Source: Phycisphaeraceae bacterium
GTDB taxonomy: Bacteria > Planctomycetota > Phycisphaerae > Phycisphaerales > Phycisphaeraceae
Direction: 5' to 3'
NCBI GenBank assembly: GCA_002704825.1
Contig: PAIY01000268.1
Coordinates: 1 to 60,406, forward strand
Length of the DNA: 60,406 nt
Under the pieces are notes generated by a model that made no database searches, was not told where the DNA came from, and worked only from the letters and a program-made list of their open reading frames with translations. The position numbers were made by a program, and so were the translations under genes. Below are positions 8,090 through 16,915 of this stretch, one piece after another (within the stretch, counting starts at the first letter, position 1; the number at the start of each line of letters is the position of its first letter).

Positions 8090-9256
8090 ATGAGTGAATC
8101 GAAATCGCAACCGGGTCAACCCTTTTCTGATGTCGCAGGTCGACTGATTCGACAAGGTGGGCCGCCGCTGTATCGGCAAGTGGGTGACATCATTCGTGAG
8201 AAAGTCATGCGCCGGGAATTGGCGATTGGTGATCCGCTGCCACCCTATCGGGACCTTGGCAAGATTTGTGATGTGAGTGAAATCACGGTCCGACGCGCGA
8301 TTGCGGACCTTGTTGCTGAAGGGTTACTTGTCAGCCAACGCGGTAGTGGCACGTACATTCTCAAGAGTCCCAGTGAGTCACCTGCCATCCGTAATCGCAG
8401 TCGCAAAGCGGCAGGTGGTGATGGTGAGTCAGCCGAGAGTGACATTGACCGATCGACTTTGCCGGTGGGGATTGTGGTCACCTCGTTGACGGATGGCTAC
8501 CCGTTCATGTCGCAGGTGATTCATGGCGTGCGTCAAGGATTGGGTGAGGCACACGCGTTACAGTTTTTCGAACAGCCGCCATTTACCAGCCTCACGAGTT
8601 TGCCGTTGGATCGTTTGGCCGGTGTGCTCATTCACTCGCCGGTGAACCTGCAATTGGTGGTGCGCTGTCAGCAGTTGGGTTTGCCTTACGTGCTGATGCA
8701 CAACGATCTGTCGGACAGCTTCAGTCACTGCACACTCATCGACTATGCCCAGGCGATGTTGCTTGCGATCAGTCACCTGAATGATCGTGGGCGCAAGCGC
8801 ATTGCCATGGTCACCGCTGCAACCAATCGCTTCAGCACACCGAAAATGATGGCTGGTTACTGGATGGCGTTAACGCATCTTGGACTCGATGCCCCGTCAC
8901 TTCCCATCGTGCATGGTGGGTATGGCGAAGATCATGGCTACGAATCCACACATCAACTTCTCGAACAACCGACGCCGCCGGACGCGATTGTCTACGCTTC
9001 GGATTATCAGGCGCGTGGTGGTCTGCGTGCTGCGGGTGAACGTAACATGCGTGTTCCTGATGACCTTGCCATCATCGGTTCGGGCAACATCCTGGGCACC
9101 AATGTCACGCCCATTGAGATCACCACGATCGACCCGCACTACGACCGCATCGGCAAGACCGGCGCGACGGTTCTCCGTCAACTCATTGAAGGTAAACAGT
9201 CCGAACCCTTCTGCCATGTCGTTGCACCGGAACTGATCGTCAAGCAAAGCAGTTAA
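8090..9256 (+). CDS. GntR-type HTH / LacI-type sensor chimeric transcriptional regulator
   Basis: A 388-residue regulator. ATG 8090 follows GAGG and fits the start of homology better than 8060. Residues about 20-95 are a winged helix of the GntR type (PLYRQVGDIIREKVM ... EITVRRAIADLVAEGLL ... RGSGTYI). Residues about 125-385 form a periplasmic-binding-protein-like sensor as in LacI proteins (PVGIVVTSLTDGYPF, ISHLNDRGRKRIAMV, PDAIVYASDYQARG, IIGSGNI, TTIDPHYDRIG). This is the AraR-like architecture. It probably senses a sugar and controls the GH16 gene upstream and/or the GH43-like gene 44 bases downstream, with which it is likely co-transcribed. Confidence 0.9.
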   Translation: MSESKSQPGQPFSDVAGRLIRQGGPPLYRQVGDIIREKVMRRELAIGDPLPPYRDLGKICDVSEITVRRAIADLVAEGLLVSQRGSGTYILKSPSESPAIRNRSRKAAGGDGESAESDIDRSTLPVGIVVTSLTDGYPFMSQVIHGVRQGLGEAHALQFFEQPPFTSLTSLPLDRLAGVLIHSPVNLQLVVRCQQLGLPYVLMHNDLSDSFSHCTLIDYAQAMLLAISHLNDRGRKRIAMVTAATNRFSTPKMMAGYWMALTHLGLDAPSLPIVHGGYGEDHGYESTHQLLEQPTPPDAIVYASDYQARGGLRAAGERNMRVPDDLAIIGSGNILGTNVTPIEITTIDPHYDRIGKTGATVLRQLIEGKQSEPFCHVVAPELIVKQSS

Positions 9257-9300
9257 CCGTTGACATCACTTTAACCCTTTAAATACCGGAATTTTTGAAC

Positions 9301-10173
9301 ATGTACCGTATCCAGCGCCTTGGCCAGGGCCCCATCATCACTGCTTCAATGTTGCCAACCGACATCGGCGATAACATCAACGGCCCATCCCTGATCCGCG
9401 TGCCGAAGTGGGTCTCCAATCCCCTGGGCAAGTATTATCTCTACTTTGCGCATCACGGGGGCAAGTACATCCGCTTGGCCTATGCAGACCAACTCACCGG
9501 TCCCTGGCAGATTTACCAACCCGGTGTTCTGCATCTGGATCAAACCATCTGTCAAAGACATATCGCTTCACCGGACGTGCATTTGGATCATGAAAACCAG
9601 CGATTGATCATGTATTACCACGGACCTTATGGAGATGCACAACGCTCGTTTGTTTCGACCTCAAACGATGGCTTGAACTTCACAACACAGACAAACAATC
9701 TCGGGCCGTTTTACTTTCGTGTCTTCGAACATGAAGGCTATCACTACGCCTTTGCCAAGAACACGAACATCGACACCGTGTTATTGCGAAGCAAGGATGG
9801 CATGACGAACTTTGAAGAAGGCCCGCATTTTCTGCCCAATGCAAGACACACCGCGATTCTCAAACGCGGTGATCAACTGAGCCTGTTTTATACAAGGTTC
9901 CGTGATGCGCCCGAACACATCATGGTCAGCAACATGTCACTGCAAGGTGATTGGCAAAACTGGCAACCCGGCGAACCGAGCATGGTCATGAAACCGGAGA
10001 TGGACTTTGAAGGGGTCAACGAACCCCTGATCCCATCTCAACCGGGTCCAATCGCAGGCATGGTCAACCAATTGCGCGACCCTGCAATATACGAAGAAGA
10101 TGGCAAAGTCTATCTGCTTTACAGCTGCGCAGGTGAACACGCGATTGCGATCGGGCAGTTGTTTGAAGAATAG
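9301..10173 (+). CDS. Five-bladed beta-propeller glycosidase-like protein (GH43 superfamily fold)
   Basis: A 290-residue protein without signal peptide. ATG 9301 is taken as start. Blade motifs typical of the GH43/GH32/GH62/GH117/GH130 superfamily are visible: YYLYFAHHGGKYIRLAYAD and GPWQIY near the N-terminus, SPDVHLDHENQRLIMYYHG in the middle, and RDPAIYEEDGKVYLLYSCAGE at the C-terminus. The acidic residues expected at the blade openings (Asp in DIGDN, Asp in SPDVHL, Glu in FEGVNEP) are plausible catalytic candidates. The family number cannot be fixed by eye. It follows the chimeric regulator by 44 bases and is probably in its operon; it would act on oligosaccharides in the cytoplasm. Confidence 0.65.
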   Translation: MYRIQRLGQGPIITASMLPTDIGDNINGPSLIRVPKWVSNPLGKYYLYFAHHGGKYIRLAYADQLTGPWQIYQPGVLHLDQTICQRHIASPDVHLDHENQRLIMYYHGPYGDAQRSFVSTSNDGLNFTTQTNNLGPFYFRVFEHEGYHYAFAKNTNIDTVLLRSKDGMTNFEEGPHFLPNARHTAILKRGDQLSLFYTRFRDAPEHIMVSNMSLQGDWQNWQPGEPSMVMKPEMDFEGVNEPLIPSQPGPIAGMVNQLRDPAIYEEDGKVYLLYSCAGEHAIAIGQLFEE

Positions 10174-10203
10174 AGCATTCCCACGAATGTATCTCCACCC
10201 TCC

Positions 10204-10286
10204 GTCACTCCCGCGCAGGCGGGAGTCCAGTGATATGTGCAAGCGTCAACTGCATGCCAATGGATTCCCGCCTGCGCGGAAATGAC
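10204..10286. repeat. REP-like palindromic repeat R3, copy 1
   Basis: Left arm GTCACTCCCGCGCAGGCGGG... (10204-10229) pairs with the right arm ending at 10286 with three mismatches in 26. The loop contains GTGATATGTGCAAGCGTC. The copy at 31686-31769 has related arms but the loop in the opposite orientation. The element sits just after the stop of the GH43-like gene. Confidence 0.85.
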
Positions 10287-10478
10287 AAACAATATGATGC
10301 TATGGAAATTAATTTTTGAACTGCTTCAGGGACAAGCAACTGGTTTCACCTGAATTAAAGCACATTGTCTCAAGGCAACCGAGCCAAAATGGCTCGACGA
10401 TATACACATAGCCCGGTCATCTTGGCCGGGTCTGACAAATGACATTTCAACCAAGCGTACCAACAAATAACCAATGAA
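10287..10478. other. Gap between convergent genes with two small stem-loops
   Basis: With repeat R3 this makes a 305-base gap. GAGCCA/TGGCTC (10381-10395) and CCCGG/CCGGG (10412-10430) form two short hairpins next to the 3' end of the GH20 gene. Neither has a T run, so they are at best weak terminators. No gene is visible. Confidence 0.4.
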
Positions 10479-12014
10479 TCACACCGTCACGCCAACTGGT
10501 TGGGCGCGCGTTTTGTGAATGTTCTGGGTCGTGTTTTCAAACCGTTCCAAACGCTGTTTAAACTCATCGAAACTTCGCCCCCAGCGTGGGGACCAAAGCG
10601 CTTCAGCAAAGGCAATCAGGCGCGGGAAGACCTGTTTTTCCAGTGCTTTTTCATCCGGTACGTGTTCGGTCCAGATCGGTGATTCACTGCCAAGGATGTT
10701 TTTCTGATGCTCAGGTTCAAGACCTTCGGGTGTCGGATCAAAGTGATAGACCTTCTCCAAAGGCAGAACGAGCATCCAATCAGGCTTGGTGTGTTTGTCT
10801 GCATCACGCGGCGGGTAATCCAGGTAAACCCATTCGTGATTGGAGTTGATGACCTGATGTCCAAGTCTTGCTGCGGTGGCTGCTTCGTGTGCATGCCAGG
10901 CATGAACGATCTGATCTTGGGGCGTCTGCTCATCGACACCATCGGTCCAGACGATACTTTGGCGGCCTAGCGTCTTGGTGCAGTGTTCGTGCATCTGATT
11001 GAGAAAATGCGTGCGCAAAGCGACGTTGGTTTTGATGCCCAACTTGGTTTTCAACGCGGAACACAACGGGCAGTTATCCCATTTTTCGCCCGGTGTTTCA
11101 TCGCCACCGATGTGCAGATGGTGATCAAAAATCTGGGCCATCTCCGAGAGTACGGTTTTGAGAAACGTAAAAACAGCTGGTTTTGCAGCACAATATGGCA
11201 GTCGGCCGGTGACCTGCTTGTAAGCATCCCAACCCTCATCGCCAATTTCGATGGGTTGGCCTGAACAGGAAAATTCGGAATAGGCCACCAGCGCACTGTT
11301 GCAATGGCCGGGCATTTCGATTTCGGGAATGACGGTGATGTGTCGGAGTTTGGCGTACTGGACGATGTCGCGCATCTGCTGCTGCGTATAGTATCCGCCG
11401 TAGCGTTGTCCGTTTTCGGTGCGCCATGCTGCGACCTCGGTGAGGCGTGGGTAGGCTTTGACTTGAGCGCGCCAGCCTTCATCATCACACAGATGCCAAT
11501 GCAGTCGGTTGAGTTTGATCGCTGCCATGCGGTCGATGTGACGCTTGATCCATTGGACGGATTGGAAGTGCCTTGCCGAATCGAGCATGAAGCCACGCCA
11601 GGCATAGCGGGGATAATCCGTCACTGTGCAACAGGGAATCTCCCCGGACGGACCAGCGATGCCAATCAATTGGACGAGACTCTGCATGGCATAGAACAGA
11701 CCTGCCTGATCGGTTGCTGCGATTTGAATCTGATCGGATTTAACCGTGAGTATGGACGCTTCGGCTTTGCCATCGCAAATTTCAGGGTCCATCTGAATCA
11801 ACAGGTTGGCAGCATGACCATTAGGCATCGCCTGGTATTTGGCTGCATAATCACGAGGCAAAGCGCGCCCGAGCATGTCCTGCAGCAGTGTGACTTGCTC
11901 GGGGAGTAGCGGTTCATTGGCCATCAAAAACCAGTCGCGTTTGATGGACAAACGACCTTCGTCAACCTTGCATGAAACAGGATTTGGAATCAACATCAAC
12001 GGATTATCTTGCAT
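10479..12014 (-). CDS. Beta-N-acetylhexosaminidase, GH20
   Basis: A 511-residue protein without signal peptide. Residues 1 to about 130 are the GH20b-like N-terminal domain; the catalytic barrel runs from about 135 to 480 with landmarks WRGFMLDSARHF, LNRLHWHLCDDEGWR and VIPEIEMPGH. The catalytic pair Asp305-Glu306 lies in HIGGDETPGE, and WTDGV and WSPRWGR follow as expected. It removes terminal beta-linked GlcNAc or GalNAc by substrate-assisted catalysis, probably in the cytoplasm. It is the last gene of the leftward unit pseudopilin-ROK-GH20, 148 bases after the ROK gene. The ROK regulator next door suits an amino-sugar substrate. Confidence 0.94.
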   Translation of the reverse strand: MQDNPLMLIPNPVSCKVDEGRLSIKRDWFLMANEPLLPEQVTLLQDMLGRALPRDYAAKYQAMPNGHAANLLIQMDPEICDGKAEASILTVKSDQIQIAATDQAGLFYAMQSLVQLIGIAGPSGEIPCCTVTDYPRYAWRGFMLDSARHFQSVQWIKRHIDRMAAIKLNRLHWHLCDDEGWRAQVKAYPRLTEVAAWRTENGQRYGGYYTQQQMRDIVQYAKLRHITVIPEIEMPGHCNSALVAYSEFSCSGQPIEIGDEGWDAYKQVTGRLPYCAAKPAVFTFLKTVLSEMAQIFDHHLHIGGDETPGEKWDNCPLCSALKTKLGIKTNVALRTHFLNQMHEHCTKTLGRQSIVWTDGVDEQTPQDQIVHAWHAHEAATAARLGHQVINSNHEWVYLDYPPRDADKHTKPDWMLVLPLEKVYHFDPTPEGLEPEHQKNILGSESPIWTEHVPDEKALEKQVFPRLIAFAEALWSPRWGRSFDEFKQRLERFENTTQNIHKTRAQPVGVTV

Positions 12015-12076
12015 AACAAATCAATCTTAACTCAAGGGTATAACGCAGTGAGTTACCGACAGTTCATCGCGGTTTC

Positions 12077-12112
12077 AAACTGCTTTGCAGTTTCAGCGTC
12101 ACGCAGTGACGC
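12077..12112. repeat. Two adjacent perfect hairpins between the ROK and GH20 genes
   Basis: AAACTGC/GCAGTTT (12077-12093, loop TTT) and GCGTCAC/GTGACGC (12096-12112, 3-base loop) are both perfect 7-bp stems, back to back. They lie 63-98 bases upstream of the GH20 start inside the presumed operon transcript, where they could cause processing or attenuation. No T run is present. Confidence 0.6.
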
Positions 12113-12162
12113 AGCTATGAGGGATTACACAATGCCAAGCGTGGTGAAAAAAGTTTCATGGC

Positions 12163-13314
12163 TCAGGCATGGTGCGCCGGTGAAATTTCGTCACTTAACA
12201 CCAGTGGATCTTCACTGACCAGAGCTTGATCCAGCGCAACGGATGCTGCCCCCAGACAAACGCCATGATCCATGTGCGCCGATGCCACGACCTTGATATG
12301 CCGCATGGGGATCGGCACATTTTTCTCATTGACGCGTTGCTGGATGTAGCTGAGCATCTGCTGGTTGGCCAAGCCGAGATTGCCCCCGACGATGACGATC
12401 GACGGATCAATCAGGTCGGTCATGAGGACGAGTGTGTCAGCGATGTGGTCGGCAATTGGTATCAGTTCATCAACAAACTTGCCATCACGGTCCGCCATGG
12501 CCAGCAGGTGTTGCGCCTCAACGGTGCCGTAGGGTTTACTGTCGAGCAACGTGTCGATTTCACCAGCGCCAAAGTGAGCGCCGCGACAGAGCTTGCCGTT
12601 GAGATACAGGGACGCACCGAGACTGCTGATGGCGTAGGCCTGTTTTTCGTCGGAGGTGTTGACCAGGAAGTAGAGAAAGTCATCGGTATCGACTGCGTTG
12701 CCACTGGTGGCCTCGGCCTGGGCGGCAAAGTTCGAATCGTTGTCCACGCAGACCGGCACATCGAAAAGTTCCTGCAACGACTGAGCAAGATTGAAATTCT
12801 CAAGCTTGAATCGTGTCGACCGCAGGATCACACCCGTGTTGGGATTAACGATACCGGTCATGCCCACGCCGATCCCAAGCAGTTGACCTTTGGGCTTGCC
12901 ATGACGCGCAAACCAGCCGGTGATGCGGTTGTGCAATACCTTGGCAAAGAACTCGATCGGTTCACGCAACAGCATGCGATCACGATCCATGACATGGCCC
13001 TGCGCATCAAGAAAGACCAGCGATGCTGCATCATTCTCAATACTCACGCCAAGCACCCACCCCAGGTTTGGGTTGATCTCAAGGAGCACCTGCTTCTTGC
13101 CCATGCCCGGGTTCTCACGTTTGCCATGCGTTCGGATAATACCGCGTTCGATGAGGTCGCGTGTGATGTAGGTCAGGGACGAATGTCGCAGGCCGGTTGA
13201 CTCAGCCAACTGATGGCGCGAGAGTGGGCCGGACTGTTGCAACAGGTGGATGACCAGGCGCCGGTTGTTGACAGCGGTGCATAGTTGATTGGATTTGGTC
13301 AGAGGTCGGTTCAT
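12163..13314 (-). CDS. ROK-family transcriptional regulator (NagC/XylR type)
   Basis: A 383-residue protein. ATG 13314 (MNRPLTKSNQ) is chosen over 13347 because the ROK-repressor N-terminus normally begins with a short polar stretch. Residues about 15-75 form a MarR-like winged helix (GPLSRHQLAESTGLRHSSLTYI). The ROK domain follows, with the ATPase-like segment GIGVGMTGIVN, the VCVDNDSNFAAQAEA motif, GASLYLNGKLCRGAHFGAGEID and IVIVGGNL. The zinc-binding cysteine cluster of sugar-kinase ROK proteins is not seen, which fits a regulator rather than a kinase. It lies 39 bases after the pseudopilin stop, so the two are co-transcribed, and probably controls this divergent GH20 locus. Confidence 0.9.
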   Translation of the reverse strand: MNRPLTKSNQLCTAVNNRRLVIHLLQQSGPLSRHQLAESTGLRHSSLTYITRDLIERGIIRTHGKRENPGMGKKQVLLEINPNLGWVLGVSIENDAASLVFLDAQGHVMDRDRMLLREPIEFFAKVLHNRITGWFARHGKPKGQLLGIGVGMTGIVNPNTGVILRSTRFKLENFNLAQSLQELFDVPVCVDNDSNFAAQAEATSGNAVDTDDFLYFLVNTSDEKQAYAISSLGASLYLNGKLCRGAHFGAGEIDTLLDSKPYGTVEAQHLLAMADRDGKFVDELIPIADHIADTLVLMTDLIDPSIVIVGGNLGLANQQMLSYIQQRVNEKNVPIPMRHIKVVASAHMDHGVCLGAASVALDQALVSEDPLVLSDEISPAHHA

Positions 13315-13353
13315 GTGATATCCCGGCAGGTAAAACTTCAGGAACAAGACGAA

Positions 13354-14088
13354 TCAATCGGTGCTGTGATCCCAACGAACCCATTTGAGTTTGGTGTGCA
13401 ATTCAGCAACCGGGACCGCCTTGGCATGACCATCGAGAAACAGGATGTTGGCAGCATTGCTATGGCGTCCCTCATCAGGCAGCTTGGTCAGGAAGTCAGA
13501 GCGATCAAAGCGATACGCCGGTGCGTAGGATGCAGTACGCGGTGCCGGGTTATCCCAGAGGGTGATGTACTCGGAGGGCGTGATGACGATGGAGTCACGT
13601 TCGCCATGCCAAGATGCGTCATCCGTGCCGTCATAGCTGCCACGCGATCCCCCCATAACGGACCACCCCCCGCGTGGGCCACGGGAGTAGCCATCGTGGT
13701 TGAGACTGTAGCTGCCCCCTTTTTCAATTTTGTAGAAGTCGTAATCCAGGGGTGTTGCTGCACCGTAGGGGTCCGCGTCATTGGGGCAGGTCAAGAGGAA
13801 GCGACCGACGCCGCCATCACCACTGGCTTTGCCCATGGCCTGGGGATATTCCAATGTGAGGTAGGCACTCCAGAGACTGCCGCCTGCCGTGGAGACGAGC
13901 ATGTAGCGTTTCTGGGCCTGGAGATGGTTTTCATAAATGATGCCAACCTGACGCTCTTTGTTGAGACATTGAATGTTGCGAGCCGCCTGCCTGGCTGAGG
14001 AAAGAGCGGGTAAGAGAATGCTGATCAACAGCGAGATGATGGAGATGACCACCAGAAGTTCAATCAATGTAAAAGCTCGACGCTTCAT
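13354..14088 (-). CDS. Prepilin-type pseudopilin with H-X9-DG motif (1 of 5)
   Basis: A 244-residue protein. ATG 14088 is preceded by AAGGAG. The prepilin peptidase site is [16 protein letters not shown], with alanine instead of the usual glycine at -1 and glutamate at +5, followed by a 20-residue hydrophobic helix. The soluble domain ends with [12 protein letters not shown]; a histidine ten residues before the Asp-Gly gives the planctomycete H-X9-DG signature. It is first in the unit pseudopilin-ROK-GH20 and is transcribed away from the TIM-barrel/GH20 pair. It should be processed by a PilD-type peptidase and inserted in a type II secretion or type IV pilus-like fibre encoded elsewhere. Its specific role is unknown. 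Confidence 0.88.
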   Translation of the reverse strand: MKRRAFTLIELLVVISIISLLISILLPALSSARQAARNIQCLNKERQVGIIYENHLQAQKRYMLVSTAGGSLWSAYLTLEYPQAMGKASGDGGVGRFLLTCPNDADPYGAATPLDYDFYKIEKGGSYSLNHDGYSRGPRGGWSVMGGSRGSYDGTDDASWHGERDSIVITPSEYITLWDNPAPRTASYAPAYRFDRSDFLTKLPDEGRHSNAANILFLDGHAKAVPVAELHTKLKWVRWDHSTD

Positions 14089-14198
14089 GGGAACGGGCTC
14101 CTTAGGCTTATTCCAAGAATACAGAACACCGTGCGAAAAACAAAGTAAAACAAGGCAACTGGGAAGATCATAGCACCCCACACCGGGGCAAGTCAACA

Positions 14199-14306
14199 TT
14201 ATTTAATTCAATGAGATTTATTAAATACCGCACTTTTCAATCTTGATTAACGCAAATATAGACACAAACATGCTTTTACGAACCCGGGCATCCCGGTTAT
14301 TTAATT
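14199..14306. promoter_or_regulatory. AT-rich direct repeats in the divergent promoter region
   Basis: TTATTTAATT occurs twice (14199-14208 and 14297-14306) in a markedly AT-rich 281-base divergent region between pseudopilin 1 and the TIM-barrel gene. ROK repressors often bind AT-rich boxes, so these are candidate operators for the ROK protein encoded one gene away. Inference only. Confidence 0.35.
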
Positions 14307-14334
14307 TTACTTTTTTCATTTATTGAAATTTATA

Positions 14335-14362
14335 TTGACTCAAACCGGAACATTGCTACGAT
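14335..14362 (+). promoter_or_regulatory. Sigma-70-like promoter, probably giving a leaderless mRNA
   Basis: TTGACT (14335-14340), a 16-base spacer and TACGAT (14357-14362) form a fair sigma-70-type promoter. The downstream ATG begins at 14370, only seven bases past the -10 box, so transcription should start at or next to the A of ATG. There is no Shine-Dalgarno sequence between them. Confidence 0.55.
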
Positions 14363-14369
14363 TTCAGAC

Positions 14370-15353
14370 ATGAAACATTCTCGCATCCTATCGTCTGTTC
14401 TGATCCTGCTCACTTGCTGCATGATGACTCACACGATTCATGCCCAGCAGGAAACCCCCGACCTCACCGCCGCCCCCCAATCGCTGAACAATATCCAGGG
14501 GATCTGGGTCTGGCGGTTTGACTCCTTTGCGACGCCTGACCAGCGCGATGAACTCATCGGCTTTTGCAAGACCTATGATATTAATCTGCTGATGGTGCAG
14601 ATTCACACCGTCAAACACAAAGCCATCCTGCGCGATGCCGACGCCCTTGCTGCCCTGATCTCCCAAGCTGCGGATCACAACATCAAAGTCGAAGCACTCG
14701 AAGGCGGGCCGGAGATGGCGGAGAAAAAGAATCTCCCCTCCACGCTGGCAAGACTCAAAATGATCCTCGACTTCAATCAATCACTGCCCACCGGCAAGAA
14801 GTTAGTCGGCATCCACTACGACATCGAACCCTACACCAGTCCGCTCTGGAAAAAAGACATGGACTCACGACAGTCCGTCATGACCAACCTGCTGGACTTT
14901 GCACATATCGCTCGCAAACAACTCGACGCACAAACCCCCGCCATGACACTGGCCTTTGATATCCCCTTCTGGTACGACAACAAAACCAAGCCAGACGACA
15001 ACTGCGTGCTGACCTACAACGGTCAAAGCAAAAATCTCTACCAACACCTTATTGATGTCAGCGACTACATCGGCATCATGTCCTACCGACAAACGGCCAA
15101 AGGCAGCAACGGTGTGCTGGCTCACGTACAAAACGAACTGGACTACGCACGCACGGTCGGCAAGAAAATCACACCTGCCCTGGAAACCATCGAGCTCAAG
15201 TCCTCCCCCACCATCACCTTCTTCGGCAAGACGCCCCAACAGTTCTGGACGCAGCACAATCTCATCCGACAGGAACTCAAAAACGATCCGGCCTTCGGCG
15301 GCGTCCTCACGCATTGTTACTATGGCATGAAAGATCTGCTTGAAAACGAGTAA
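14370..15353 (+). CDS. Secreted TIM-barrel protein, putative glycosidase (GH18-like features)
   Basis: A 327-residue protein with a signal peptide (residues 1 to about 25, ending HTIHAQ). The remainder reads as an alpha/beta barrel with alternating strands: GIWVWRFDSF, INLLMVQIH, IKVEALEGG, LVGIHYDIEPY, MTLAFDIPFW, YIGIMSYR and ITPALETIE. Asp151 and Glu153 in HYDIEP resemble the end of the DxxDxDxE active-site strand of GH18 chitinases, but the full motif is absent. Glu222-region and Glu-rich late strands are other candidates. It heads the unit with the GH20 gene 48 bases downstream, which would suit an enzyme or binder for an amino-sugar polymer. I do not assign it to a named family. Confidence 0.7.
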   Translation: MKHSRILSSVLILLTCCMMTHTIHAQQETPDLTAAPQSLNNIQGIWVWRFDSFATPDQRDELIGFCKTYDINLLMVQIHTVKHKAILRDADALAALISQAADHNIKVEALEGGPEMAEKKNLPSTLARLKMILDFNQSLPTGKKLVGIHYDIEPYTSPLWKKDMDSRQSVMTNLLDFAHIARKQLDAQTPAMTLAFDIPFWYDNKTKPDDNCVLTYNGQSKNLYQHLIDVSDYIGIMSYRQTAKGSNGVLAHVQNELDYARTVGKKITPALETIELKSSPTITFFGKTPQQFWTQHNLIRQELKNDPAFGGVLTHCYYGMKDLLENE

Positions 15354-15401
15354 AGTTTCTGCGACATTCTCGCTCAACTCAACTTCTCGGAGATATCAAA
15401 C

Positions 15402-16844
15402 ATGCACGGCTTGATGATTGACTCAGCCCGGGCAATGGAACGCCCCGACTATTACAAGCGCCTGTTTCACTTCATGGTCGAGCGCGGGGCGAATACCGTG
15501 CTCTGGCATTTCACCGATGATCAAGGCTGCTCGCTGGTCTTCGACACGTTACCCCAGGCAGCAAGTCCAAACGCGCTAACCAAACCACAAATGCGCGAGT
15601 TGCTGGATGTCGCCCAATCACTGGGTTTGCAAGTCATCCCCGAGCTTGAGACCTACGGGCACACACGGTTTATCACCAACCTGCCTGAGTATGCACACCT
15701 GCGTGAAGGCAATGAACATTTCAGTGGCATGTGCCCAGTCCTGTCAGAGACTCGCCAGATCATTTCAAAACTCATCCAGGAAGTCGCAGAATTATTCGAC
15801 AGCCCATGGATTCATGTCGGCATGGACGAAGTGGTCGTCGGAGATCACCCGCAGACCGCAAAAGCCCTGCAGGAAAAGTCCGCAGGCCAACTCTATGCAG
15901 AGCATGCGAAATTTGTTTACGACACGGTCAAATCACATGGCAGGAAGATGATGATGTGGAGTGATCACATCGTCAAAGATGCATCCATCGCTGATGACCT
16001 GCCACGCGATATCGTGATTGCTGCCTGGCATTACACAGCCGACGTTGACCCGGAACTGATTCTGCCTCACCTGCAACGCGGCTTTGACGTGCTGCTTTGC
16101 GGTGCAATGATCAGCTACGATCAGATGCTCTATCCCAGTCACGATTACGGCCTTGCCAATCTGCGCACCATGGCCGAGATCGAACGGATGCCACACCCCG
16201 GACCGGGCAGAATCATCGGGCAGGTGACCACCATCTGGACGCCGACACGGTACATGCATGATTCGCTGTGGCTTGCCAAGGATCTGTCGTTGGCCATTCT
16301 CAAGCACGGCACGGATGTCGATTCGAGAAAACAGGCTGCGGACTTTGCTCGTGATTTTCATGGCTTTGAACCGACCAACGATTGGCTTGACGCGGTCGAT
16401 ACACTCTATCGCTTATCGCCCATGCATCATCAATGGATTGCCCTGCTGCGTGGACATGATGCGGATGGCAAGCTGTTACAAGTCACAGACCAGGCAATTG
16501 AAGACTGGCAAAAAGCGCACGATGCGATTGCCAACATGCGCGATCAGGTTCAGCAAAATCAAACGTCGTACGACACATTCTGCCTGACTTTGGACATGGT
16601 TGCGTCACTTCATCAACGCGCACGCGAATGTCAATCAGGACGATTCGAGCAGGCCATGCAAACCACGAAACGATTGATCGATTCAGTCGAAGCGGTGTGG
16701 GACCGTGAGCGTTATGCAGATGACACGCGGAAGTTTTATGCCGACTGGGACCGCGATCGTCCCAACCATCTCATTGAGCAATTGCATGCCGGTGAAGCGT
16801 TTTTAAAACAACTCGCCCATTGTGAAATTCCAGGCTGCAACTGA
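15402..16844 (+). CDS. GH20-type beta-hexosaminidase, N-terminal domain missing
   Basis: A 480-residue protein without signal peptide, starting at ATG 15402 after GGAG. It opens directly in the GH20 barrel (HGLMIDSARAM), lacking the usual N-terminal GH20b domain. The catalytic pair Asp142-Glu143 lies in HVGMDEVV, and VIPELETYGHT precedes it at the usual spacing. WSDHI follows. Residues about 330-480 form an alpha-helical region unlike the ordinary GH20 C-terminus. It probably removes N-acetylhexosamine from oligomers in the cytoplasm. It is 48 bases after the TIM-barrel gene and surely in the same operon; the paralogous GH20 across the divergent promoter suggests two linkage specificities. 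Confidence 0.88.
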   Translation: MHGLMIDSARAMERPDYYKRLFHFMVERGANTVLWHFTDDQGCSLVFDTLPQAASPNALTKPQMRELLDVAQSLGLQVIPELETYGHTRFITNLPEYAHLREGNEHFSGMCPVLSETRQIISKLIQEVAELFDSPWIHVGMDEVVVGDHPQTAKALQEKSAGQLYAEHAKFVYDTVKSHGRKMMMWSDHIVKDASIADDLPRDIVIAAWHYTADVDPELILPHLQRGFDVLLCGAMISYDQMLYPSHDYGLANLRTMAEIERMPHPGPGRIIGQVTTIWTPTRYMHDSLWLAKDLSLAILKHGTDVDSRKQAADFARDFHGFEPTNDWLDAVDTLYRLSPMHHQWIALLRGHDADGKLLQVTDQAIEDWQKAHDAIANMRDQVQQNQTSYDTFCLTLDMVASLHQRARECQSGRFEQAMQTTKRLIDSVEAVWDRERYADDTRKFYADWDRDRPNHLIEQLHAGEAFLKQLAHCEIPGCN

Positions 16845-16915
16845 TCCGTCACCATTGACCATGAATAAAACGGGTTGACGGAATCGCCTTTGGGCAGCAA
16901 AAACTCACCGGCCAA

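Noticed and set aside
10381-10430. Riboswitch-like pair of hairpins downstream of GH20
   Set aside because: They lie at the 3' ends of convergent genes, not in a leader, and match no riboswitch core that I know.
12226-13200. 324-codon frame antisense to the ROK gene
   Set aside because: Lies wholly inside the well-supported ROK gene and shows no domain pattern.
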